A stretch of 64,000 nt of DNA from assembly GCF_021347895.1 (NCBI RefSeq), contig NW_026131295.1:62001-126000 (forward strand). The letters are read 5' to 3'. The notes under the pieces are model-generated. The model was not told the origin of the DNA. It saw only the letters and a program-made list of their open reading frames with translations, and ran no database searches. Below, piece after piece: positions 50,846 to 61,150 of this stretch. The position numbers and the translations under genes were made by a program. Source of the stretch: Acanthochromis polyacanthus (taxonomy: Eukaryota; Chordata; Actinopteri; Pomacentridae). Numbering within the stretch: the stretch's first letter is position 1; each line of letters opens with the position of its first letter.

Positions 50846-51909
50846 ATTTCAAGTCATTCTGAGTAACAAATTTGTCTGTCAACATGAACTTCACGTGAAT
50901 GCTTGTTCATGCCATTCCTTCAAACCAAGTCAACTCAAACATCATTTGCCGTCCTACTGATCACATTTCAAATCATTCTGAAGAAGAAATTTGTGTGTCA
51001 ACATGAAATTCGCGTTAATGTAGCCTTCATGACTTGTCTGCACTTCAAATGGTTGTGCTGTGCTGAAATGCACAGTTTGGTCAAATATGCTGTTCATGCA
51101 ATTCCTCACATAAACAACACCTTAAACATCATCTGCCTTCATACTGATCACATTTCAAGTCATTCTGAAGAAGAACTTTGTGAGTCAACATGAAATTCAC
51201 GTCAATGTTGCCTTCCTGATTTTCCTGCGCTTCAAATGCTGTTTCTGAGCTGAAATGCACAGTTTGGTCAAATATGTTGTTCATGCAATTTGCAAAATGC
51301 AGAACACCAAAAACATCATTTTCCTTCATATTCATCACATTCAAGGCATTCTGAGGAAGAAATTTGTTTGTCAACATGAACTTCACGTTAAATCAAACTT
51401 CATGACTCTTCTGCACTTCAAATGGTTGTGCTGTGCTGAAATGCACAGTTTGGTCTAATATGCTGTTCATGCAATTCCTTACATAAACAACACCTTAAAC
51501 ATCATCTGCCTTCATATTTATCACATTTCAAGTCATACTGATGAAGAAATTTGTGAGTCAACATGGACTTCACGTGAATGCTTGTTCATGCGATTCCTTC
51601 AAACCAAGTCAACTCAAACATCATTTGCCTTCCTACTGATCACATTTCAAATCATTCTGAAGAAGAAATTTGTGTGTCAACATGAAATTCGCGTTAATAT
51701 AGCCTTCATGACTTGTCTGCGCTTCAAATGCTGTTTCTGAGCTCAAATTGACATTTTGCTCCAATAATGTTGTCCCCGCAATTCGTTACATCCAGAACAC
51801 TTAAAACATCATTTTCCTTCATATTTATCAGATTTCAAGTCATTTTGAAGAAGAACTTTGTGTGTCAACATGAAATTCACGTCAATGTCGCCTTCCTGAT
51901 TTTCCTGCT

Positions 51910-53767
51910 CTTCAAATGCTGTTTCTGAGCTGAAATGCACAGTTTGGTCAAATATGCTGTTCATGAAATTCGCTACATGCAGAACACCTAAAACATCATC
52001 TGCCTTCATATTTATCACATTTCAAGTCATTCTGAAAAAGAACTTTGTGTGTTAACATGAACTTCACGTCAATGTTGCCTTCCTGGTTGTCCTGCCCTTC
52101 AAATGCTGTTTCTGAGCTGAAATGCACAGTTTGGTCAAATATGCTGTTCATGCAATTCGCTACATGCAGAACACCTAAAACATCATCTGCCTTCATATTT
52201 ATCACATTTCAAGTCATTCTGAAGAAGAACTTTGTGTGTCAACATGAAATTTACGTCAATGTTGCCTTCCTGATTTTCCTGAGCTTCAAATGCTGTTTCT
52301 CAGCTGAAATGCACAGTTTGGTCTAATATGCTGTTCATGCAATTCGCTACATGCAGAACACCTAAAACATCATTTTCCTTCATATTCATCACAGTTCAAG
52401 TCATTCTGAGGAAGAAATTTGTTTGTCAACATGAACTTCACGTTAAATCAAACTTCATGACTTTTCTGCTCTTCAAATGCTGTTTCTGAGCTCAAATTGA
52501 CGTTTTGCTCCAATAATGTTGTCCCTGCAATTCGTTACTTCCAGAACACTTAAAACATCATTTTTCTTGATATTTATCACATTTCAAGTCATTCGGAAGA
52601 AGAACTTTGTGTGTCAACATGAACTTCACGTCAATGTTACCTTCCTGATTTTCGTGCGCTTCAAATGCTGTTTCTGAGCTGAAATGCACAGTTTCGTCCA
52701 AAATGCTGTTCACGAAATTCGCAAAATGCAGAACACCTAAAACATCATTTTCCTTCATATTCATCACAGTTTAAGTCATTCTGAGGAAGAAATTTGTTTG
52801 TCAACATGAACTTCACGTTAAATCAAACTTCCTGATTTTCCTGCGCTTCAAATGCTGTTTCTGAGCTGAAATGCACAGTTTGGTCAAATATGCTGTTCAT
52901 GAAATTCGCTACATGCAGAACACCTAAAACATCATCTGCCTTCATATTTATCACATTTCAAGTCATTCTGAAAAAGAACTTTGTGTGTTAACATGAACTT
53001 CACGTCAATGTTGCCTTCCTGGTTGTCCTGCCCTTCAAATGCTGTTTCTGAGCTGAAATGCACAGTTTGGTCAAATATGCTGTTCATGCAATTCGCTACA
53101 TGCAGAACACCTAAAACATCATCTGCCTTCATATTTATCACATTTCAAGTCATTCTGAAGAAGAACTTTGTGTGTCAACATGAAATTTACGTCAATGTTG
53201 CCTTCCTGATTTTCCTGAGCTTCAAATGCTGTTTCTCAGCTGAAATGCACAGTTTGGTCTAATATGCTGTTCATGCAATTCGCTACATGCAGAACACCTA
53301 AAACATCATTTTCCTTCATATTCATCACAGTTCAAGTCATTCTGAGGAAGAAATTTGTTTGTCAACATGAACTTCACGTTAAATCAAACTTCATGACTTT
53401 TCTGCTCTTCAAATGCTGTTTCTGAGCTCAAATTGACGTTTTGCTCCAATAATGTTGTCCCTGCAATTCGTTACTTCCAGAACACTTAAAACATCATTTT
53501 TCTTGATATTTATCACATTTCAAGTCATTCTGAAGAAGAACTTTGTGTGTCAACATGAACTTCACGTCAATGTTACCTTCCTGATTTTCCTGCGCTTCAA
53601 ATGCTGTTTCTGAGCTGAAATGCACAGTTTGGTCCAATATGCTGTTCACGAAATTCGCAAAATGCAGAACACCTAAAACATCATTTTCCTTCATATTCAT
53701 CACAGTTTAAGTCATTCTGAGGAAGAAATTTGTTTGTCAACATGAACTTCACGTTAAATCAAACTTC
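51910..53767. repeat. Tandem duplication, 5-monomer unit (936 bp)
   Basis: Positions 51,910-52,831 and 52,846-53,767 match at 936 bp. Shared rare variants are GTTCATGAAATTCGC, CTGAAAAAGAAC, GTGTGTTAACATG, CTGGTTGTCCTGCCC, AAATTTACGTC and CCTGAGCTTC. Differences include CATTCGGAAG, TTTTCGTGCGC and GTTTCGTCCAAAATG in the first copy, against CATTCTGAAG, TTTTCCTGCGC and GTTTGGTCCAATATG in the second. The copies have therefore diverged for some time. Confidence 0.85.
52826..52836. other. In-register module switch L2 to L1
   Basis: AAATCAAACTTCCTGATTTT fuses the L2 start (AAATCAAACTT) to the L1 continuation (CCTGATTTTCC). Every other L2 unit I saw continues CATGAC. The only second example is at about 56,128-56,138. 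Register is kept, so this is best read as homologous exchange or gene conversion. Here it marks the boundary of the 936 bp duplication. Confidence 0.75.
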
Positions 53768-54029
53768 ATGACTCTTTTGCGCTTCAAATGCTGTTTCTGA
53801 GCTGAAATGCACAGTTTGGTCAAATATGCTGTTCATGCAATTCCTCACATAAACAACACCTTAAACATCATCGGCCTTCATACTGATCACATTTCAAGTC
53901 ATTCTGAAGAAGAACTTTGTGTGTCAACATGAACTGCACATCAATGTTGCCTTCCTGATTTTCCTGCGCTTCAAATGCTGTTTCTGTGCTGAAATGCACA
54001 GTTTGGTCAAATATGCTGTTCATGCAATT

Positions 54030-54990
54030 ACTCACATAAACAACACCTTAAACATCATCTGCCTTCATACTGATCACATTTCAAGTCATTCTGAAGAGGA
54101 ACTTAGAGAGTCAACATGAAATTCACGTCAATGTTGCCTTCCTGATTTTCCTGCGCTTCAAATGCTGTTTCTGAGCTGAAATGCACAGTTTGGTCAAATA
54201 TGCTGTTCATGCAATTCCTCACATAAACAACACCTTAAACATCATCTGCCTTCTTACTGATCACATTTCAAGTCATTCTGAAGAAGAACTTTGTGAGTCA
54301 ACATGAACTTCACGTTAAATCAAACTTCATGACTCTTCTGCCCTTCAAATGCTGTTTCTGAGCTGAAATGCACAGTTTGGTCTAATATGCTGTTCATACA
54401 ATTCCTTACATAAACAACACCTTAAACATCATCTGCCTTCATATTTATCACATTTCAAGTCATACTGATGAAGAAATTTGTGAGTCAACATGGACTTCAC
54501 GTGAATGCTTGTTCATGCGATTCCTTCAAACCAAGTCAACTCAAACATCATTTGCCTTCCTACTGATCACATTTCAAATCATTCTGAAGAAGAAATTTGT
54601 GTGTCAACATGAAATTCGCGTTAATATAGCCTTCATGACTTGTCTGCGCTTCAAATGCTGTTTCTGAGCTCAAATTGACATTTTGCTCCAATAATGTTTG
54701 CCCCGCAATTCGTTACATCCAGAACACTTAAAACATCATTTTCCTTCATATTTATCAGATTTCAAGTCATTCCGAAGAAGAACTTTGTGTGTCAACATGA
54801 ACTTCACATCAATGTTGAGTTCCTGATTTTCCTGCGCTTCAAATGCTGTTTCTCAGCTGAAATGCACAGTTTGGTCAAATATGCTGTTCATGCAATTCGC
54901 TACATGCAGAACACCTAAAACATCATTTTCCTTCATGTTTATCACATTTCAAGTCATTCTGAAGAAGAACTTTGTGTGTCAACATGAAAT
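54030..54990. repeat. Segment shared with 58,199-59,159 and partly 57,310-58,198
   Basis: With 58,199-59,159 (offset 4,169 bp) it shares GCAATTACTCAC, GGAACTTAGAGAGTC, a short monomer and the CCGAAG/CTCAGC cassette. From about 54,385 to 55,273 it also matches 57,310-58,198 (offset 2,925-2,929 bp), and those two alone share AATGTTTGCCCCGC where all other copies read AATGTTGTCCCCGC. Two overlapping duplication events are needed to explain this pattern. Confidence 0.78.
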
Positions 54991-57335
54991 TCAGGTCAAT
55001 GTTTGCCTTCCTGATTTTCCTGCGCTTCAAATGCTGTTTCTGAGCTGAAATGCACAGTTTGGTCAAATATGCTGTTCATGCAATTCGCTACATGCAGACC
55101 ACCTAAAACATCATTTTCCTTCATGTTTATCACATTTCAAGTCATTCTGAAGAAGAACTTTGTGTGTCAACATGAAATTCACGTCATTGTTTGCCTTCCT
55201 GATTTTCCTGCGCTTCAAATGCTGTTTCTGAGCTGAAATGCACAGTTTGGTCAAATATGCTGTTCATGCAATTCCTCACATAAACAACACCTTAAACATC
55301 ATCTGCCTTCATATTCATCACAGTTCAAGTCATTCTGAGGAAGAAATTTGTTTGTCAACATGAACTTCACGTTAAATCAAACTTCATGACTTGTCTGCGC
55401 TTCAAATGCTGTTTCTGAGCTCAAATTGACGTTTTACTCCAATATTGTTTTCCCTGCAATTCGTTACTTCCAGAACACTTAAAACATCATTTTTCTTCAT
55501 ATTTATCACATTTCAAGTCATTCTGAAGAACAACTTTGTGTGTCAACATGAACTTCACGTCAATGTTGCCTTCCTGGTTTTCCTGCGCTTCAAATGCTGT
55601 TTCTGAGCTGAAATGCACAGTTTGGTCAAATATGCTGTTCATGCAATTCGCTACATGCAGAACACCTAAAACATCATTTTCCTTCATATTCATCACAGTT
55701 CAAGTCATTCTGAGGAAGAAATTTGTTTGTCAACATGAACTTCACGTTAAATCAAACTTCATGACTTTTCTGCTCTTCAAATGCTGTTTCTGAGCTCAAA
55801 TTGACGTTTTGCTCCAATAATGTTGTCCCTGCAATTCGTTACTTCCAGAACACTTAAAACATCATTTTTCTTTATATTTATCACATTTCAAGTCATTCTG
55901 AAGAAGAACTTTGTGTGTCAACATGAACTTCACGTCAATGTTACCTTCCTGATTTTCCTGCGCTTCAAATGCTGTTTCTGAGCTGAAATGCACAGTTTCG
56001 TCCAAAATGCTGTTCACGAAATTCGCAAAATGCAGAACACCTAAAACATCATTTTCCTTCATATTCATCACAGTTTAAGTCATTCTGAGGAAGAAATTTG
56101 TTTGTCAACATGAACTTCACGTTAAATCAAACTTCCTGATTTTCCTGCGCTTCAAATGCTGTTTCTGAGCTGAAATGCACAGTTTGGTCAAATATGCTGT
56201 TCATGCAATTCCTCACATAAACAACACCTTAAACATCATCTGCCTTCTTACTGATCACATTTCAAGTCATTCTGAAGAAGAACTTTGTGAGTCAACATGA
56301 ACTTCACGTTAAATCAAACTTCATGACTCTTCTGCGCTTCAAATGCTGTTTCTGAGCTGAAATGCACAGTTTGGTCAAATATGTTGTTCGTGCAAATCGC
56401 TAAATGCAGAACACCTAAAACATCATTTTCCTTCATATCGATCACATTTCAAGTCATTCTGAAGACGAACTTTGTGAGTCAACATGAAATTCAGGTCAAT
56501 GTTGCCTTCCTGATTTTCCTGCGCTTGAAATGCTGTTTCTGAGCTGAAATGCACAGTTTGGTCAAATATGCTGTTCATGAAATTCGCTACATGCAGAACA
56601 CCTAAAACATCATCTGCCTTCATATTTATCACATTTCAAGTCATTCTGAAGAAGAACTTTGTGTGTCAACATGAAATTTACGTCAATGTTGCCTTCCTGA
56701 TTTTCCTGCGCTTCAAATGCTGTTTCTGAGCTGAAATGCACAGTTTGGTCTAACATGCTGTTCATGCAATTAGCTACATGCAGAACACCTAAAACATCAT
56801 TTTCCTTCATATTCATCACAGTTCAAGTCATTCTGAGGAAGAAATTTGTTTGTCAACATGAACTTCACGTTAAATCAAACTTCATGACTCTTCTGCGCTT
56901 CAAATGCTGTTTCTGAGCTCAAATTGACGTTTTGCTCCAATAATGTTGTCCCTGCAATTCGTTACTTCCAGAACACTTAAAACATCATTTTTCTTGATAT
57001 TTATCACATTTCAAGTCATTCTGAAGAAGAACTTTGTGTGTCAACATGAACTTCACGTCAATGTTACCTTCCTGATTTTCCTGCGCTTCAAATGCTGTTT
57101 CTGAGCTGAAATGCACAGTTTGGTCCAATATGCTGTTCATGAAAGTCGCTACATGCAGAACACCAAAAACATCATTTTCCTTCATATTCATCACATTCAA
57201 GTCATTCTGAGGAAGAAATTTGTTTGTCAACATGAACTTCACGTTAAATCAAACTTCATGACTCTTCTGCACTTCAAATGGTTGTGCTGTGCTGAAATGC
57301 ACAGTTTGGTCTAATATGCTGTTCATACAATTCCT

Positions 57336-57346
57336 TACGTAACACC
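57336..57346. other. 4-bp deletion in a monomer
   Basis: TTCCTTACGTAACACC replaces TTCCTTACATAAACAACACC, a loss of 4 bp plus an A to G change. The equivalent place in the partner segment (about 54,406) is intact. The change therefore arose after the 2.9 kb duplication or was corrected in the partner. Confidence 0.8.
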
Positions 57347-58942
57347 TTAAACATCATCTGCCTTCATATTTATCACATTTCAAGTCATACTGATGAAGAA
57401 ATTTGTGAGTCAACATGGACTTCACGTGAATGCTTGTTCATGCGATTCCTTCAAACCAAGTCAACTCAAACATCATTTGCCTTCCTACTGATCACATTTC
57501 AAATCATTCTGAAGAAGAAATTTGTGTGTCAACATGAAATTCGCGTTAATATAGCCTTCATGACTTGTCTGCGCTTCAAATGCTGTTTCTGAGCTCAAAT
57601 TGACATTTTGCTCCAATAATGTTTGCCCCGCAATTCGTTACATCCAGAACACTTAAAACATCATTTTCCTTCATATTTATCAGATTTCAAGTCATTCCGA
57701 AGAAGAACTTTGTGTGTCAACATGAACTTCACATCAATGTTGAGTTCCTGATTTTCCTGCGCTTCAAATGCTGTTTCTCAGCTGAAATGCACAGTTTGGT
57801 CAAATATGCTGTTCATGCAATTCGCTACATGCAGAACACCTAAAACATCATTTTCCTTCATGTTTATCACATTTCAAGTCATTCTGAAGAAGAACTTTGT
57901 GTGTCAACATGAAATTCAGGTCAATGTTTGCCTTCCTGATTTTCCTGCGCTTCAAATGCTGTTTCTGAGCTGAAATGCACAGTTTGGTCAAATATGCTGT
58001 TCATGCAATTCGCTACATGCAGACCACCTAAAACATCATTTTCCTTCATGTTTATCACATTTCAAGTCATTCTGAAGAAGAACTTTGTGTGTCAACATGA
58101 AATTCACGTCATTGTTTGCCTTCCTGATTTTCCTGCGCTTCAAATGCTGTTTCTGAGCTGAAATGCACAGTTTGGTCAAATATGCTGTTCATGCAATTAC
58201 TCACATAAACAACACCTTAAACATCATCTGCCTTCATACTGATCACATTTCAAGTCATTCTGAAGAGGAACTTAGAGAGTCAACATGAAATTCACGTCAA
58301 TGTTGCCTTCCTGATTTTCCTGCGCTTCAAATGCTGTTTCTGAGCTGAAATGCACAGTTTGGTCAAATATGCTGTTCATGCAATTCCTCACATAAACAAC
58401 ACCTTAAACATCATCTGCCTTCTTACTGATCACATTTCAAGTCATTCTGAAGAAGAACTTTGTGAGTCAACATGAACTTCACGTTAAATCAAACTTCATG
58501 ACTCTTCTGCGCTTCAAATGCTGTTTCTGAGCTGAAATGCACAGTTTGGTCTAATATGCTGTTCATACAATTCCTTACATAAACAACACCTTAAACATCA
58601 TCTGCCTTCATATTTATCACATTTCAAGTCATACTGATGAAGAAATTTGTGAGTCAACATGGACTTCACGTGAATGCTTGTTCATGCGATTCCTTCAAAC
58701 CAAGTCAACTCAAACATCATTTGCCTTCCTACTGATCACATTTCAAATCATTCTGAAGAAAAAATTTGTGTGTCAACATGAAATTCGCGTTAATGTAGCC
58801 TTCATGACTTGTCTGCGCTTCAAATGCTGTTTCTGAGCTCAAATTGACATTTTGCTCCAATAATGTTGTCCCCGCAATTCGTTACATCCAGAACACTTAA
58901 AACATCATTTTCCTTCATATTTATCAGATTTCAAGTCATTCC

Positions 58943-60409
58943 GAAGAAGAACTTTGTGTGTCAACATGAACTTCACATCAATGTTGAGTTCCTGATTTTC
59001 CTGCGCTTCAAATGCTGTTTCTCAGCTGAAATGCACAGTTTGGTCAAATATGCTGTTCATGCAATTCGCTACATGCAGAACACCTAAAACATCATTTTCC
59101 TTCATGTTTATCACATTTCAAGTCATTCTGAAGAAGAACTTTGTGTGTCAACATGAAATTCACGTCAATGTTTGCCTTCCTGATTTTCCTGCGCTTCAAA
59201 TGCTGTTTCTGAGCTGAAATGCACAGTTTGGTCAAATATGCTGTTCATGCAATTCGCTACATGCAGACCACCTAAAACATCATTTCCTTCATGTTTATAA
59301 CATTTCAAGTCATTCTGAAGAAGAAATTTGTTTGTCAACATGAACTTCACGTTAAATCAAACTTCATGACTTGTCTGCGCTTCAAATGCTGTTTCTGAGC
59401 TCAAATTGACGTTTTGCTCCAATATTGTTTTCCCTGCAATTCGTTACTTCCAGAACACTTAAAACATCATTTTCCTTCATATTTATCACATTTCAAGTCA
59501 TTCTGAAGAAGAACTTTGTGTGTCAACATGAACTTCAGGTCAATGTTAACTTCCTGATTTTCCTGCGCTTCAAATGCTGTTTCTGAGCTCAAATTGACGT
59601 TTTGCGCCAATAATGTTTTTCCTGCAATTCGTTACTTCCAGAACACTTAAAACATCATTTTCCTTCATATTTATCAGATTTCAAGTCATTCTGAAGAAGA
59701 ACTTTGTGTGTCAACATGAACTTCACCTCAATGTTACCTTCCTGATTTTCCTGCGCTTCAAATGCTGTTTCTGAGCTGTAATGCACAGTTTGGTCAAATA
59801 TGCTGTTCATGCAATTCGCTACATGCTGAACACCTAAAACATCATCTGCCTTCACACTGATCACATTTCAAGTCATTCTGAAGAAGAACTTTGTGTGTCA
59901 ACATGAACTTCACATCAATGTTGAGTTCCTGATTTTCCTGCGCTTCAAATGCTGTTTCTCAGCTGAAATGCACAGTTTGGTCAAATATGCTGTTCATGCA
60001 ATTCGCTACATGCAGAACACCTAAAACATCATTTTCCTTCATGTTTATCACATTTCAAGTCATTCTGAAGAAGAACTTTGTGTGTCAACATGAAATTCAC
60101 GTCAATGTTTGCCTTCCTGATTTTCCTGCGCTTCAAATGCTGTTTCTGAGCTGAAATGCACAGTTTGGTCAAATATGCTGTTCATGCAATTCGCTACATG
60201 CAGACCACCTAAAACATCATTTCCTTCATGTTTATAACATTTCAAGTCATTCTGAAGAAGAAATTTGTTTGTCAACATGAACTTCACGTTAAATCAAACT
60301 TCATGACTTGTCTGCGCTTCAAATGCTGTTTCTGAGCTCAAATTGACGTTTTGCTCCAATATTGTTTTCCCTGCAATTCGTTACTTCCAGAACACTTAAA
60401 ACATCATTT
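58943..60409. repeat. Tandem duplication, 5-monomer offset (937 bp)
   Basis: Positions 58,943-59,472 match 59,880-60,409. Both copies carry the same 1-bp loss and substitution (ATCATTTCCTTCATG then TTTATAACATTTC, at about 59,279 and 60,216), found nowhere else. The sequence between (59,473-59,879) carries the GCGCCAATAATG, CACCTCAATG and TTCACACTGATC haplotype also seen at 19.3, 47.1 and 61.6 kb. Confidence 0.82.
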
Positions 60410-60727
60410 TTCTTCATATTTATCACATTTCAAGTCATTCTGAAGAACAACTTTGTGTGTCAACATGAACTTCACGTCAATGTTGCCTTCCTGGTTTTCC
60501 TGCGCTTCAAATGCTGTTTCTGAGCTGAAATGCACAGTTTGGTCAAATATGCTGTTCATGAAATTCGCTACATGCAGAACACCTAAAACATCATCTGCCT
60601 TCATATTTATCACATTTCAAGTCATTCTGAAAAAGAACTTTGTGTGTTAACATGAACTTCACGTCAATGTTGCCTTCCTGGTTTTCCTGCGCTTCAAATG
60701 CTGTTTCTGAGCTGAAATGCACAGTTT

Positions 60728-61127
60728 GGTCAAATATGTTGTTCATGCAATTCGCTAAATGCAGAACACCTAAAACATCATTTTCCTTCATATCTATCAC
60801 ATTTCAAGTCATTCTGAAGAAGAAATTTGTGTGTCAACACGAAATTCAGGTCAATGTTACCTTCCTGATTTTCCTACGCTTCGAATGCTGTTTCTGAGCT
60901 GAAATGCACAGTTTGGTCAAATATGCTGTTCATGCAATTCCTTACATAAACAAGTCCTTGAACATCATTTTCCTTCATATTTATCACATTTCAAGTCATT
61001 CTGAGTTACAAATTTGTCTGTCAACATGAACTTCACGTGAATGCTTGTTCATGCCATTCCTTCAAACCAAGTCAACTCAAACATCATTTGCCGTCCTACT
61101 GATCACATTTCAAATCATTCTGAAGAA
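60728..61127. repeat. Segment shared with 63,455-63,854 (offset 2,727 bp)
   Basis: Both have GTTGTTCATGCAATTCGC, GTTACCTTCCTGATTTTCC with the rare TACGCTTC, ATAAACAAGTCCTTGAAC, CTGAGTTACAAATTTGTC and a short monomer with GCCATTCC. Differences are CAACACGAAATTC and TTCGAATGC here against CAACATGAAATTC and TTCAAATGC. The offset is not a whole number of 187 bp units because of the short units and the broken unit at 61,125. Confidence 0.8.
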
Positions 61128-61150
61128 CACATTTCAACATGGTCAATGTT
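61121..61150. other. Complex junction: rearranged monomer
   Basis: After a short monomer the usual L3 unit breaks off at GAAGAA. It is followed by CACATTTCAACAT and then GGTCAATGTTGCCTCCC, which belongs to the rare monomer subtype seen near 15,385, 18,876 and 46,868. The piece CACATTTCA looks like a restart of the monomer, and the 8 bases GAACTTCA are missing before GGTCAATG. At least two breakpoints are needed. Confidence 0.75.
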
